Program-made: the position numbers and the translations under genes
Notes under the pieces: model-generated
Seen by the model: only the letters and a program-made list of their open reading frames with translations
Databases searched by the model: none
What the model was told of the DNA's origin: nothing
Assembly (NCBI GenBank): GCA_030684755.1
Contig: JAUXXN010000276.1
Coordinates: 1 to 14,832 of the forward strand
Reading direction: 5' to 3'
DNA length: 14,832 nt
Source: Hydrogenophaga sp.
Lineage (GTDB): Bacteria; Pseudomonadota; Gammaproteobacteria; Burkholderiales; Burkholderiaceae_C
Shown here: one piece after another, positions 1 through 8,768 of the stretch
Layout: the number at the start of each line of letters is the position of its first letter
Numbering within the stretch: position 1 is the first letter of the stretch

Positions 1-144
1 CACGATGGCCAGACACAGCCAGGGGGACACGTCGAAGACGCCGAAAAAGCCGTAACGGAAACCGTCGATCATTTATAAAAACGGGTACAGGTGGCTGACT
101 GTCTGCAATAACGGCTCAAGCGAATGGATGGAGTAAAAAACGCC
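1..144 (-). pseudogene. ABC-2 type transporter permease, C-terminal fragment with an internal stop
   Basis: On the minus strand, codons from 144 down to 76 read [19 protein letters not shown] followed by YPFL. There is then a TAA at 75-73, and the same frame continues from 72 as MIDGFRYGFFGVFDVSPW and runs off the left edge. The pattern GVFYSI - Q(T)xS - NP(V/I)xYMI(D/N)GFRYGF is the typical last third of ABC-2 family (YadH-like) permeases, which form the membrane part of an ABC exporter. The stop sits where the family has Tyr, so a single base change (TAC to TAA) could explain it. In many Burkholderiales this permease gene lies a few hundred bases upstream of murA in the same direction; here it is inverted and abuts murA. 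The family assignment comes from motif memory. The fragment is too short to say more. Confidence 0.6.
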
Positions 145-1353
145 GCACGGCCCGAACTCTGTGCGGCGCAGCTGACGAGTGAGCCGGGTACGTTGACCAA
201 CGTGCCGCGCTTGCGCGACGTGGCCACCATGCGCCAGTTGCTGGACCACATGGGTGTACAAACCCAGACCCACGGTGAACGCGGAGGCATGACACTGCAC
301 GCCGCCGATCCGATCAACCCCGAAGCGCCTTATGAATTGGTCAAAACCATGCGCGCGTCGGTGTTGGTGCTGGGTCCGCTGCTGGCGCGCTTTGGCCGTG
401 CCCGCGTGTCACTGCCGGGTGGCTGCGCCATTGGCTCGCGCCCGGTGGACCAGCACATCAAAGGCATGCAGGCCATGGGGGCCGAGATTCTGGTGGAGCA
501 CGGCTACATGGTGGCCCAACTGGCCCACGGCAAAAAGCGATTGCAGGGAGCCCGCATTGCCACCGACATGGTCACTGTGACCGGCACCGAAAATTTTTTG
601 ATGGCAGCCACACTGGCCGAGGGCGAAACCCTGCTGGAAAACGCGGCTCAAGAGCCTGAAATTGCCGATTTGGCCGAGATGCTGATCGCCATGGGCGCGA
701 AAATTGAAGGCCACGGCACCAGCCGCATCCACATTCAGGGTGTTGAGCGCCTGCACGGCTGCACGCACCAGGTGGTGGCCGACCGCATTGAAGCGGGTAC
801 CTTTCTGTGCGCGGTGGCTGCCACGGGTGGCGAAGTGCTGCTGCGCCACGGTCGCGCTGACCACCTTGATGCTGTGATCGACAAACTCCGGGAGGCTGGG
901 GCACACATTGAAGCGGGTCAAGACGATGGCGGGGACTTCATGCGTGTCCGTTCCTCTGGCCGCTTGAAAGCCCAGGGTTTTCGCACCACCGAATACCCCG
1001 GTTTCCCGACCGACATGCAGGCCCAGTTCATGGCGCTCAACTGCATTTCGCACGGCACGGCCAAAGTGACCGAAACCATTTTTGAAAACCGCTTCATGCA
1101 CGTCAACGAAATGGTGCGCTTGGGCGCAAAAATTCAGACCGATGGCAAAGTGGCGGTTGTGGAGGGCATTGAAAAGCTGTCGGGTGCCACGGTGATGGCC
1201 ACCGACCTGCGAGCCTCCGCCAGCTTGGTCATTGCCGGCCTGGTGGCAGAGGGTGAAACCATTGTGGACCGTATTTATCACCTGGACCGGGGTTACGACC
1301 AAATGGAAGAAAAGCTGCGCGGTATTGGCGCCAACATTGAACGCTTCAAATGA
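124..1353 (+). CDS. murA: UDP-N-acetylglucosamine 1-carboxyvinyltransferase MurA, 5'-truncated
   Basis: MurA transfers enolpyruvate from PEP to UDP-GlcNAc, the first committed cytoplasmic step of peptidoglycan synthesis. The reading frame matches MurA to its C-terminus: the KNAA motif with the substrate-binding Lys (K5 here, K22 in E. coli), [23 protein letters not shown] with the catalytic Cys (C101, equivalent to C115), [27 protein letters not shown] and [10 protein letters not shown]. The first ~17 residues, normally ending in (I)SGAKNAA, are missing. An in-frame TAA at 109-111 closes the frame upstream, and the preceding sequence belongs to an inverted permease fragment. The ATG at 124 is only the first possible start, lies in permease-derived sequence and has no visible ribosome binding site. 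The true gene probably begins elsewhere. The stop overlaps the hisG start (ATGA). Identity is certain; the 5' end is not. Confidence 0.93.
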   Translation: MDGVKNAARPELCAAQLTSEPGTLTNVPRLRDVATMRQLLDHMGVQTQTHGERGGMTLHAADPINPEAPYELVKTMRASVLVLGPLLARFGRARVSLPGGCAIGSRPVDQHIKGMQAMGAEILVEHGYMVAQLAHGKKRLQGARIATDMVTVTGTENFLMAATLAEGETLLENAAQEPEIADLAEMLIAMGAKIEGHGTSRIHIQGVERLHGCTHQVVADRIEAGTFLCAVAATGGEVLLRHGRADHLDAVIDKLREAGAHIEAGQDDGGDFMRVRSSGRLKAQGFRTTEYPGFPTDMQAQFMALNCISHGTAKVTETIFENRFMHVNEMVRLGAKIQTDGKVAVVEGIEKLSGATVMATDLRASASLVIAGLVAEGETIVDRIYHLDRGYDQMEEKLRGIGANIERFK

Positions 1354-2003
1354 TCACCTTAGCTCTCTCCAAAGGCCGCATTTTCGACGAAACTTTGCCG
1401 CTGCTGGCCGCCGCTGGCATTGAGGTGTTGGAAGACCCCGACAAGTCGCGCAAGCTGATTTTGCCCACCAACCAGCCTGGCGTGCGCGTGGTGCTGGTAC
1501 GTGCCACCGACGTGCCTACCTATGTGGAATACGGCGGCGCCGACATGGGCGTGACCGGCAAAGACACGCTGATTGAGCACGGCGGGCAAGGTCTGTACCA
1601 GCCGCTGGACCTGAAGATTGCGGCCTGTCGTATGAGCGTGGCGGTGCGGGCCGACTTCGATTACGCCAGCGCTGTGCGCCAGGGCTCGCGCCTGAAAGTG
1701 GCCACCAAATACACCACAATAGCCCGCGAATTTTTCGCCAGCAAAGGGGTGCATGTGGATCTGATCAAGCTCTACGGCAGTATGGAGCTGGCGCCGCTGA
1801 CCGGCTTGGCCGATGCTATTGTGGATTTGGTGTCTACCGGCAACACGCTCAAGGCCAACCACTTGGTGGAGGTGGAGCGCATCATGGACATCAGCTCGCG
1901 CCTGGTGGTGAACCAAGCGGCGCTCAAGCTCAAGCAGGCCGCCATTCGGCCCATCATCAACGCTTTCTCGCAGGCCATCGAAAGAAACGCCGTTCCGTCA
2001 TGA
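1350..2003 (+). CDS. hisG: ATP phosphoribosyltransferase catalytic subunit, short form
   Basis: HisG condenses ATP with PRPP to phosphoribosyl-ATP, the first and feedback-controlled step of histidine synthesis in the cytoplasm. The 217 residues open with [18 protein letters not shown] and contain the [12 protein letters not shown] and [18 protein letters not shown] motifs; the latter belongs to the PRPP-binding region. The length fits the short HisG class, which lacks the C-terminal ACT-like regulatory domain and works as a hetero-octamer with HisZ, a histidyl-tRNA synthetase-like regulator. No hisZ lies in this window; in betaproteobacteria it is usually near hflKC/purA. The ATG overlaps the murA stop as ATGA, and the hisG stop overlaps the hisD start in the same way, which suggests translational coupling. 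Confidence 0.96.
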   Translation: MITLALSKGRIFDETLPLLAAAGIEVLEDPDKSRKLILPTNQPGVRVVLVRATDVPTYVEYGGADMGVTGKDTLIEHGGQGLYQPLDLKIAACRMSVAVRADFDYASAVRQGSRLKVATKYTTIAREFFASKGVHVDLIKLYGSMELAPLTGLADAIVDLVSTGNTLKANHLVEVERIMDISSRLVVNQAALKLKQAAIRPIINAFSQAIERNAVPS

Positions 2004-3343
2004 CCCTTAACGCCGCTCCGCTCTGTCTGTCTACATGCGCGTCTGATTTTGAGACGCAGTTTGCCGCACGTCTGCATTGGTCGGCAGATACCGACAGTGC
2101 GATTGAGCAGCGCGTGGCCGACATCCTGGCCGACGTGAAACAGCGCGGCGACGCAGCGGTGCTGGACTACACCGCCCGGTTTGATGGCCTGGAGGCAGCC
2201 AGCCTGCAGGCGCTGGAGCTGACCCAGGCGGAGCTGAAAACCGCATTTGAAGCCTTGCCCGATGCCCAGCGCGTGGCGCTGGAGTCAGCCGCCCGCCGCG
2301 TGCGCAGCTACCACGAAGCCCAGAAGCGGGCCAGCGGCGAGAGCTGGAGCTACCGCGACGAAGACGGCACGCTGCTGGGACAAAAGGTCACGCCGCTGGA
2401 CCGGGTGGGTATTTATGTGCCCGGTGGCAAGGCCGCGTACCCATCCAGCGTGTTGATGAACGCCGTTCCCGCCCATGTGGCGGGTGTGGGCGAGATCATC
2501 ATGGTGGTGCCCACACCGCGAGGTGAAAAAAATACCTTGGTGCTGGCCGCCGCTTATGTGGCGGGTGTCACGCGTGCCTTCACCATCGGCGGCGCGCAGG
2601 CCGTGGCCGCGCTGGCCTACGGCACCGCCACGGTGCCCAAGGTGGACAAGATCACCGGCCCGGGCAACGCCTACGTGGCCAGCGCCAAAAAGCGCGTGTT
2701 CGGCACCGTGGGCATCGACATGATTGCGGGCCCGAGCGAGATTTTGGTGCTGGCCGACGGCACGACGCCCGCCGACTGGGTAGCGATGGACCTGTTCAGC
2801 CAGGCCGAACACGACGAACTGGCACAAAGCATTTTGTTGTGCCCCGATGCCGACTACATTGCCGCTGTGCAAGCGGCGATAGACCGCCTGCTGCCCAGCA
2901 TGCCCCGGCGCGAGATCATCGCCAAAAGCTTGAACGACCGGGGCGCGCTCATTCTCACACGCGACATGGAAGAGGCGTGCGCCATCAGCAACCGCATTGC
3001 GCCCGAGCACTTGGAGGTGTCCAGCGCCGAACCGCACCGCTGGGAGCCGCTGCTCAGGCACGCCGGAGCCATCTTTTTGGGGGCTTACACCAGCGAAAGC
3101 CTGGGCGACTACTGCGCTGGCCCCAACCACGTGCTGCCCACCAGCGGCACAGCGCGCTTCAGTTCACCGCTGGGCGTGTACGACTTCCAAAAGCGCAGCA
3201 GCCTCATCGAGGTCAGTGCCGCAGGCGCCCAAACGCTGGGCACCATTGCGGCCGAACTGGCTTACGGCGAAGGCCTGCAGGCCCACGCCCGTGCCGCCGA
3301 AATGCGTCTGAGCCCGGTGCCACCCATGCGCCCTAGCCTGTGA
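2000..3343 (+). CDS. hisD: histidinol dehydrogenase
   Basis: HisD is a zinc- and NAD-dependent enzyme that oxidises L-histidinol to L-histidine in two steps, the end of the pathway. Its 447 residues are full length for the family. Visible landmarks are [20 protein letters not shown], the nucleotide-binding stretch [36 protein letters not shown] with a zinc-ligand His (H271), IAPEHLEV with the catalytic Glu-His pair (E336, H337), [16 protein letters not shown] and the C-terminal [11 protein letters not shown] that holds another ligand His. The start overlaps the hisG stop (ATGA), and its own TGA is overlapped by a GTG that can start hisC. No key residue appears to be missing. Confidence 0.97.
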   Translation: MTLNAAPLCLSTCASDFETQFAARLHWSADTDSAIEQRVADILADVKQRGDAAVLDYTARFDGLEAASLQALELTQAELKTAFEALPDAQRVALESAARRVRSYHEAQKRASGESWSYRDEDGTLLGQKVTPLDRVGIYVPGGKAAYPSSVLMNAVPAHVAGVGEIIMVVPTPRGEKNTLVLAAAYVAGVTRAFTIGGAQAVAALAYGTATVPKVDKITGPGNAYVASAKKRVFGTVGIDMIAGPSEILVLADGTTPADWVAMDLFSQAEHDELAQSILLCPDADYIAAVQAAIDRLLPSMPRREIIAKSLNDRGALILTRDMEEACAISNRIAPEHLEVSSAEPHRWEPLLRHAGAIFLGAYTSESLGDYCAGPNHVLPTSGTARFSSPLGVYDFQKRSSLIEVSAAGAQTLGTIAAELAYGEGLQAHARAAEMRLSPVPPMRPSL

Positions 3344-4455
3344 GCGGTCAACCCATGAATGCCATGAACACCCCCAACCCGCTGCGCTTTATCCGCCAGG
3401 ACATCCAGTCCATGCACGCCTACGCCATCCAAGACGCGACCGGCATGGTCAAGCTCGATGCGATGGAAAACCCGTTCAGCTTGCCCCCCGAGCTGCAAAC
3501 CGAACTGGGCCAACGCCTGGGCGCCGTGGCCATCAACCGCTACCCCGGCGCCCGCATTGACGACCTGAAGCACGCTATTGCGCGCTATGTGAACTTGCCC
3601 GAAGGCTGCGGCCTGATGCTGGGCAACGGCTCCGACGAACTCATTTCTCTGCTGGCCATGGCCTGCGACGTACCCGGTGCCAGCATTTTGGCGCCGCTGC
3701 CCGGCTTTGTGATGTACGCCATGGGCGCACAATTACAGGGCTTGGCTTTTCATGGCGTGCCGCTCACCGCCGACTTTGAACTGGACGAGCCCGCCATGCT
3801 GGCCGCGCTGCGCGAACACCAGCCCGCCATCACCTACATCGCCTATCCCAACAACCCCACCGCCAACCTGTGGGATGCCGCCGTAATCCGTCGTTTGATC
3901 GCTGAAGCGGCCATCTTTGGCGGCCTGGTGGTGATGGACGAGGCTTACCAGCCGTTTTCCAGTCTCAGTTGGCTTGATGAAATCCGCAGCCACCCAGCGG
4001 CCAACGCCAATGTGCTGCTCATGCGCACCTTGTCCAAGTTTGGTCTGGCGGGCGTGCGACTGGGCTACATGCTCGGCGCGCAGGCCCTGGTGCAAGAGGT
4101 GGACAAACTGCGCCCGCCCTACAACGTGAGCGTGCTCAATGCCGAGTGCGCCTTGTTTGCTTTGGACCATGCCGATGTGTTTGCACAACAGGCGGGCCAA
4201 ATCCGTGAGCAACGTGCGCTGTTGGTTAGCGAGTTGGCACAAATGCCCGGTGTGATGCCGTTCCCCAGCGAAGCGAACATGGTGCTGGTGCGTGTGCCCG
4301 ATGCCGAGCGCAGCTTCAACAGACTCAAGGCGCAAGGTATTTTGGTTAAAAATGTTTCTAAAATGCACCTTTTATTGAACAATTGTTTGCGCTTGACGGT
4401 GGGAACACCGGCAGAAAATGCCCAATTGATCGGCGCCTTACAAAAATCCCTATGA
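3340..4455 (+). CDS. hisC: histidinol-phosphate aminotransferase
   Basis: HisC is a PLP-dependent class I/II aminotransferase that converts imidazole-acetol phosphate and glutamate to histidinol phosphate. The protein shows [11 protein letters not shown] near the N-terminus, [34 protein letters not shown] with the cofactor Asp, and [17 protein letters not shown] with the Schiff-base Lys (K233 counted from 3340). Length is about 371 residues, normal for the family. The start is uncertain. A GTG at 3340 overlaps the hisD stop as GTGA, matching the coupled style of this operon, but ATG codons at 3355 and 3364 are equally possible and would shorten the protein by 5 or 8 residues. The stop overlaps the hisB start (ATGA). 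Confidence 0.95.
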   Translation: MSGQPMNAMNTPNPLRFIRQDIQSMHAYAIQDATGMVKLDAMENPFSLPPELQTELGQRLGAVAINRYPGARIDDLKHAIARYVNLPEGCGLMLGNGSDELISLLAMACDVPGASILAPLPGFVMYAMGAQLQGLAFHGVPLTADFELDEPAMLAALREHQPAITYIAYPNNPTANLWDAAVIRRLIAEAAIFGGLVVMDEAYQPFSSLSWLDEIRSHPAANANVLLMRTLSKFGLAGVRLGYMLGAQALVQEVDKLRPPYNVSVLNAECALFALDHADVFAQQAGQIREQRALLVSELAQMPGVMPFPSEANMVLVRVPDAERSFNRLKAQGILVKNVSKMHLLLNNCLRLTVGTPAENAQLIGALQKSL

Positions 4456-5072
4456 CCCAGATGCTTTCCGCAACCCCCGTGGCCGACCGTGTGGCGCAAG
4501 TGCAGCGCAACACCGCAGAAACGCAAATCAGCATCCGCGTCAACCTGGACGGCACCGGCGCGGCCAGCCTGTCCACCGGTATCGGTTTTTTTGACCACAT
4601 GCTCGACCAGATTGCCCGCCACGGGTTGATCGACCTCGACATTCAGGCCGTAGGGGACTTGCACATCGACGGCCACCACACGGTGGAAGACGTGGGCATC
4701 ACGCTGGGCCAGGCGTTTGCGCAAGCGGTGGGCGACAAAAAAGGCATTCGCCGCTATGGGCACGCCTACGTGCCGCTGGACGAAGCGCTTTCGCGCGTGG
4801 TGGTCGATTTTTCTGGCCGTCCGGGCTTGCACATGCGCGTGCCGTTCAAAAGCGGCATGGTGGGCGGGTTTGACACACAGCTGGCCTTTGAGTTTTTCCA
4901 AGGATTTGTTAACCATGCTGGCGTCACGCTGCACATTGACAACCTGCACGGCGAAAACGCGCACCACCAAGCCGAGACCGTCTTCAAAGCTTTCGCCCGT
5001 GCCCTGCGCATGGCGCTGGAGCGCGACACCCGCATGGGCGATGTGATTCCTTCCACCAAAGGCTCTCTCTGA
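4452..5072 (+). CDS. hisB: imidazoleglycerol-phosphate dehydratase, monofunctional
   Basis: This enzyme dehydrates imidazole-glycerol phosphate to imidazole-acetol phosphate, using manganese. The 206 residues contain [20 protein letters not shown], the metal-binding [14 protein letters not shown] and the second metal motif [17 protein letters not shown], which together define the IGPD family. The N-terminal HAD histidinol-phosphatase domain of the E. coli bifunctional HisB is absent, so the phosphatase step must be done by another enzyme not in this window. The start at 4452 overlaps the hisC TGA as ATGA; an in-frame reading extends further upstream, but that part is only hisC sequence read in another frame. 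HisH follows after 13 bases. Many Burkholderiales have a marC-type gene between hisB and hisH; here there is none. Confidence 0.96.
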   Translation: MTQMLSATPVADRVAQVQRNTAETQISIRVNLDGTGAASLSTGIGFFDHMLDQIARHGLIDLDIQAVGDLHIDGHHTVEDVGITLGQAFAQAVGDKKGIRRYGHAYVPLDEALSRVVVDFSGRPGLHMRVPFKSGMVGGFDTQLAFEFFQGFVNHAGVTLHIDNLHGENAHHQAETVFKAFARALRMALERDTRMGDVIPSTKGSL

Positions 5073-5085
5073 GCGGGCCCATCTG

Positions 5086-5748
5086 ATGAAACGCAAGACA
5101 GTCGCCGTGGTGGACTACGGCAGTGGCAACCTGCGCTCGGTGTCGCAGGCCGTGAAACATGTGGCGCAGGCCAGCGAAGTGGATGTGCTGGTCACATCGC
5201 GGGCGCAAGACGTGCTGGACGCCGACCGCGTGGTGCTGCCTGGTCAAGGCCACATGGCCGATTGCATGAACGAGCTGGCCGCCTCGGGCCTGAAAGACGC
5301 CGTGCTGCACGCAGCGGCCAACAAGCCTTTGTTTGGTGTGTGCGTGGGTATGCAAATGCTGCTGGACCGCAGCGAAGAAGGCCCTGCCGAGGGTCTGGGT
5401 TTGCTGGCCGGTGAGGTTCTCCGCTTCCGACTGGAGGGCAGATTGCAGGCCGATGGCAGCCGTTTCAAGGTGCCGCAAATGGGCTGGAACCGGGTTTTTC
5501 ACGATCTGGACCGTGGCCCGGCGCACCCGTTGTGGGACGGCATCGACGATGGCGCTTACTTTTATTTCGTTCACAGCTATTACGCTCAGCCCGCCAACCC
5601 GATGCACAGCGTGGGCGAGGCCGACTACGGCGGTCGATTTGCTGCGGCCATTGCGCGCGACAACATTTTTGCCACCCAGTTTCACCCCGAAAAAAGCGCC
5701 GATCAGGGCTTGGCGCTGTACCGCAACTTCCTTCACTGGAATCCCTAA
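5086..5748 (+). CDS. hisH: imidazole glycerol phosphate synthase, glutaminase subunit
   Basis: HisH is the class I glutamine amidotransferase subunit that releases ammonia from glutamine and channels it to HisF. The protein (220 residues) begins [18 protein letters not shown], has the oxyanion region [11 protein letters not shown], the nucleophile in [10 protein letters not shown] (C86), [15 protein letters not shown], and the His-Glu pair in TQFHPEKS (H200, E202). The catalytic triad is complete. It lies 13 bases after hisB and 33 bases before hisA. Its functional partner hisF is two genes downstream, the usual proteobacterial layout. Confidence 0.96.
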   Translation: MKRKTVAVVDYGSGNLRSVSQAVKHVAQASEVDVLVTSRAQDVLDADRVVLPGQGHMADCMNELAASGLKDAVLHAAANKPLFGVCVGMQMLLDRSEEGPAEGLGLLAGEVLRFRLEGRLQADGSRFKVPQMGWNRVFHDLDRGPAHPLWDGIDDGAYFYFVHSYYAQPANPMHSVGEADYGGRFAAAIARDNIFATQFHPEKSADQGLALYRNFLHWNP

Positions 5749-5781
5749 GTTTCCCCGTTCCCTTCTGACACCGACAACATC

Positions 5782-6522
5782 ATGCTGCTGATTCCTGCCA
5801 TCGATCTGAAAGACGGCCAGTGCGTTCGCCTCAAACAAGGCGACATGGACCAATCCACCGTGTTTGGCGAAGACCCCGCCGCCATCGCGCGCAGCTGGGT
5901 GGACAAGGGCGCGCGCCGCGTACACCTGGTCGACCTAAACGGTGCCTTTGCGGGCAAGCCGAAAAACGAACAGGCCATCCGAGCCATCTTGAAAACCGTC
6001 GGCTCCGTGGTGGACGTGCAGTTGGGAGGCGGAATCCGCGACCTCGACACCATCGAGCGTTACTTGGACGCGGGCCTGCGCTACGTCATCATCGGCACCG
6101 CAGCGGTCAAAAACCCCGGCTTTCTGCAAGATGCCTGCACCGCCTTTGGCGGCCACATCATCGTTGGCCTTGATGCCAAAGACGGCAAGGTCGCCACCGA
6201 CGGCTGGAGCAAGCTCACCGGCCACGAGGTGGTGGACCTGGGTAAAAAGTTTGAAGACTACGGCGTCGAATCCATCATCTACACCGACATTGGCCGCGAC
6301 GGCATGCTGTCCGGCATCAACATCGAAGCCACCGTCAAGCTGGCGCAGGCGCTGTCCATTCCGGTTATCGCCTCGGGCGGCCTGTCCAACTTGGACGACA
6401 TTCGTGCCCTGTGCGGCGTGGAAGACGAAGGCGTGGAGGGTGTGATTTGTGGCCGCTCCATCTACAGCGGCGACTTGGACTTTGAAGCCGCGCAAGCCTT
6501 GGCCGACGAGCTTAACGGCTGA
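5782..6522 (+). CDS. hisA: ProFAR isomerase (phosphoribosylformimino-AICAR ribotide isomerase)
   Basis: HisA is a TIM-barrel isomerase that performs the Amadori rearrangement of ProFAR to PRFAR, the substrate of HisF/HisH. The 246 residues begin [20 protein letters not shown], with the first catalytic Asp (D8). The internally duplicated half-barrel has [32 protein letters not shown] with the second catalytic Asp, [12 protein letters not shown], and the phosphate-binding loops IASGGLSN and [13 protein letters not shown]. The length is normal. No clear Shine-Dalgarno sequence is seen in the 33-base gap after hisH, and hisF starts 15 bases after its stop. Confidence 0.97.
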   Translation: MLLIPAIDLKDGQCVRLKQGDMDQSTVFGEDPAAIARSWVDKGARRVHLVDLNGAFAGKPKNEQAIRAILKTVGSVVDVQLGGGIRDLDTIERYLDAGLRYVIIGTAAVKNPGFLQDACTAFGGHIIVGLDAKDGKVATDGWSKLTGHEVVDLGKKFEDYGVESIIYTDIGRDGMLSGINIEATVKLAQALSIPVIASGGLSNLDDIRALCGVEDEGVEGVICGRSIYSGDLDFEAAQALADELNG

Positions 6523-6537
6523 AAGCCAGCGCCCACC

Positions 6538-7317
6538 ATGCTCGCCAAACGCATCATTCCCTGCTTAGACGTGACCGGCGGCCGTGTGGTCAAGGGTGTC
6601 AATTTTATCGAACTGCGCGATGCGGGCGACCCAGTCGAAATTGCAGCCCGCTACAACGACCAGGGCGCCGACGAGCTGACCTTTCTGGACATCACAGCCA
6701 CCAGCGATGGCCGCGACCTGATCCTGCACATCATTGAAGCCGTGGCCTCTAAGGTGTTCATTCCGCTCACGGTGGGCGGCGGTGTGCGCACGGTGGACGA
6801 TGTGCGCCGCTTGCTCAACGCCGGGGCCGACAAGACCAGCTTCAACTCGGCCGCGCTGGCCAACCCGCAGGTTATCCGTGACGCCTCGGACAAATACGGT
6901 GCGCAATGCATTGTTGTGGCTATCGACGCCAAGCGGCGTTCGGGCGACGATCTGTTGGCCCGTGGCGAAGGCTGGGACGTGTACAGCCACGGCGGGCGCA
7001 AAAACACCGGGCTCGATGCCGTGGCCTGGGCGCGCAACATGGCCAACCACGGCGCCGGTGAAATTTTGCTGACCAGCATGGACCGCGACGGCACCAAAAG
7101 CGGTTTTGATTTGGCCTTGACCCGCGCCGTGGCCGACGCGGTGGATGTGCCCGTGATCGCCTCCGGCGGCGTGGGCAACCTGGACCATCTGGCCGATGGC
7201 GTGCAGCAGGGCAGGGCGGACGCGGTGCTGGCAGCCAGCATATTTCATTACGGCGAATACACCGTGGGCCAGGCCAAAGCGCGCATGGCTGAGCGCGGCA
7301 TTCCGGTCCGACTTTGA
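6538..7317 (+). CDS. hisF: imidazole glycerol phosphate synthase, cyclase subunit
   Basis: HisF uses ammonia delivered by HisH to turn PRFAR into imidazole-glycerol phosphate and AICAR, which re-enters purine synthesis. It is a TIM barrel homologous to HisA. The 259 residues show [21 protein letters not shown] with the catalytic Asp of [41 protein letters not shown] with the second catalytic Asp, [22 protein letters not shown], and [11 protein letters not shown]. It is the last gene of the first his block. A strong hairpin follows within about 20 bases, and the next gene is on the opposite strand. Confidence 0.97.
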   Translation: MLAKRIIPCLDVTGGRVVKGVNFIELRDAGDPVEIAARYNDQGADELTFLDITATSDGRDLILHIIEAVASKVFIPLTVGGGVRTVDDVRRLLNAGADKTSFNSAALANPQVIRDASDKYGAQCIVVAIDAKRRSGDDLLARGEGWDVYSHGGRKNTGLDAVAWARNMANHGAGEILLTSMDRDGTKSGFDLALTRAVADAVDVPVIASGGVGNLDHLADGVQQGRADAVLAASIFHYGEYTVGQAKARMAERGIPVRL

Positions 7318-7337
7318 GCGCTTTTGGGGCATGACTA

Positions 7338-7364
7338 AGCCTGCTCGCTTTAAACGAGCAGGCT
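7338..7364. terminator. Perfect 10-bp hairpin between convergent hisF and the LapA-domain gene
   Basis: AGCCTGCTCG at 7338-7347 is exactly complementary to CGAGCAGGCT at 7355-7364, with a 7-base loop. It begins about 20 bases after the hisF stop and ends about 10 bases before the stop of the opposing gene, where a bidirectional terminator would be expected. Neither side carries a clear T run, so it may be an inefficient intrinsic terminator or a 3'-end stabilising stem. Confidence 0.6.
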
Positions 7365-7373
7365 GTTCGCTCA

Positions 7374-7868
7374 TCAAAGACCGCCGGCGCGTTGTTGCAA
7401 CTGACGCTCCAGCCGGTCTTCCATCTCTCCGATGCTCGCACCCAAGCCGTTGCCGGTTTGCTCAATCACCTCGGTCAGGGCTGTTTGCAGACGGTCTACT
7501 TTTTGGTGCATTTTTTCAGACAGTTCGTATTCGCGTGCGGCCGTGGTTTGCAGTTCGGCCTGCAAGAACTGCCGCAATTCGGTGAATCTGGACGCTTCGG
7601 CCTTGTCGGCCAGTTCGCGTTGCTCGGCCACTTCGCGGGTGATGCGCCGCACCTCCATCAGGTGCAGGGTTTGGTAGTAAACCAGCGCCAGTAGAAACAC
7701 GATCAGCAACAGCGCCAACATGCCCAGCAGTACCAGTCCAAGCGGTGCCTGGACTTCGGCAAGCGCAAAGTTGAGGGTGGTGGGTGCCAGGATCGCGTCA
7801 AAATTGAGCGCGACAAAGCCAGCCACCAACAAGATAAAAATGATCAATACAAAGGTGCGAAATTTCAT
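7374..7868 (-). CDS. LapA-domain (DUF1049-like) membrane protein with C-terminal coiled coil
   Basis: The 164-residue protein has two hydrophobic segments, about residues 5-24 (FVLIIFILLVAGFVALN) and 42-66 (PLGLVLLGMLALLLIVFLLAL), separated by a short loop. A charged, heptad-like helical tail rich in E, Q, R and L fills the rest (about 70-160). This two-helix plus coiled-coil layout is that of the lipopolysaccharide assembly protein A (LapA/DUF1049) domain of the inner membrane. In E. coli, LapA works with LapB in LPS control, but whether this protein does so is unknown. The start at 7868 is chosen because AGGGA lies 7 bases upstream; a GTG at 7919 would add 17 residues without membrane character. 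The gene is antisense to its neighbours and separates hisF from hisI. Confidence 0.8.
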   Translation of the reverse strand: MKFRTFVLIIFILLVAGFVALNFDAILAPTTLNFALAEVQAPLGLVLLGMLALLLIVFLLALVYYQTLHLMEVRRITREVAEQRELADKAEASRFTELRQFLQAELQTTAAREYELSEKMHQKVDRLQTALTEVIEQTGNGLGASIGEMEDRLERQLQQRAGGL

Positions 7869-7987
7869 GGGGATGTCCCTGTGCAGACTGCCGCAGCGGC
7901 GGCTGGGCGTTGAATGCAAGAGCCTATCCTACGCCCAAGCCAACTCACGCGGTCCAAGCCCTGTGGAGTGCATGGTAGATTCACGGC

Positions 7988-8377
7988 ATGAACTGGATTG
8001 AAGAAGTGAAATGGGACGCCCAAGGCTTGGTCCCCGCCATTGCGCAAGAAGCCGCCACCGGCGACGTGTTGATGTTTGCCTGGATGAACCGTGAGGCGCT
8101 GGAAAAAACAGCGGCGCTGGGACAGGCGGTGTATTTCAGCCGCTCGCGGGGCAAACTTTGGTTCAAAGGCGAAGAGTCTGGACACGTGCAAACCGTGCAC
8201 GATATTCGTTTGGACTGCGACAACGACGTGGTCTTGCTCAAAGTGACCCAGTTGGGACACGAGCCCGGCATTGCCTGCCACACCGGGCGCCACACCTGTT
8301 TTTATCAACGCCTCGAGCAAGGCGCTTGGCATGCGGTGGACCCGGTGCTCAAAGATCCTGAATCCATTTACAAATAA
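7988..8377 (+). CDS. hisI: phosphoribosyl-AMP cyclohydrolase
   Basis: HisI opens the adenine ring of phosphoribosyl-AMP to give ProFAR, step three of the pathway, and is a zinc enzyme. The 129 residues contain [35 protein letters not shown], the metal-site motif [12 protein letters not shown], and [13 protein letters not shown] with two further Cys ligands. It is a separate single-function protein, unlike the fused HisIE of enterobacteria. It is divergent from the upstream LapA-domain gene, with 119 bases between the two starts. It therefore probably has its own promoter, although I could not identify a convincing -35/-10 pair. HisE follows 4 bases after its stop. Confidence 0.96.
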   Translation: MNWIEEVKWDAQGLVPAIAQEAATGDVLMFAWMNREALEKTAALGQAVYFSRSRGKLWFKGEESGHVQTVHDIRLDCDNDVVLLKVTQLGHEPGIACHTGRHTCFYQRLEQGAWHAVDPVLKDPESIYK

Positions 8378-8381
8378 CGCC

Positions 8382-8768
8382 ATGTCCCACACCGATGACC
8401 TGACCCGCCTCGCGGCCGTGATCGAAAGCCGCAAGCCAGTCCATGGCGGCGACCCTGAGAAAAGCTACGTGGCCCGCCTTCTGCACAAAGGCCCCGACGC
8501 TTTTTTGAAGAAAATTGGCGAAGAAGCCACCGAAGCTGTCATGGCTGCCAAGGACTGTGACCATGGTGGTGACCCGCAAAAACTGGTCAACGAAATTGCC
8601 GATCTGTGGTTTCACAGCATGATTGCGCTGGCCCACTACGGCAAAACCCCGGCTGACGTGGTGGCCGAGCTGGTGCGCCGCGAAGGGTTGAGCGGCTTGG
8701 AAGAAAAAGCGCTGCGCAAGGTGCTGGCGCGCGAGGCACAGGCTGTGCCCGCAGAAGGTCATTCATGA
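8382..8768 (+). CDS. hisE: phosphoribosyl-ATP pyrophosphohydrolase
   Basis: HisE hydrolyses phosphoribosyl-ATP to phosphoribosyl-AMP and pyrophosphate, the second pathway step, and feeds HisI. The 128 residues are an all-alpha MazG/NTP-pyrophosphohydrolase-type domain with the family sequence [20 protein letters not shown] then [10 protein letters not shown], whose acidic residues bind magnesium, followed by [14 protein letters not shown]. The chosen ATG at 8382 comes 4 bases after the hisI stop. The frame also extends upstream over hisI, but that part has no HisE similarity. The stop overlaps the start of the next gene as ATGA, so a membrane protein of unknown function is apparently co-translated with it. 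Confidence 0.95.
   Translation: MSHTDDLTRLAAVIESRKPVHGGDPEKSYVARLLHKGPDAFLKKIGEEATEAVMAAKDCDHGGDPQKLVNEIADLWFHSMIALAHYGKTPADVVAELVRREGLSGLEEKALRKVLAREAQAVPAEGHS

Noticed and set aside
2285..3130. Long open frame on the minus strand, antisense to hisD (281 codons)
   Set aside because: It is a mirror of the GC-rich codon pattern of hisD, rich in His, Gly and Ala with no recognisable domain; hisD is a certain gene.
4984..5925. 313-codon minus-strand open frame over hisB-hisH-hisA
   Set aside because: It crosses three well-identified genes antisense, has no motif, and its composition is typical of a shadow frame.
7869..7987. Promoter boxes between the LapA-domain gene and hisI
   Set aside because: Several partial matches (TAGGAT on the minus strand, TTGAAT and TATCCT on the plus strand) were seen, but none had a partner box at normal spacing.
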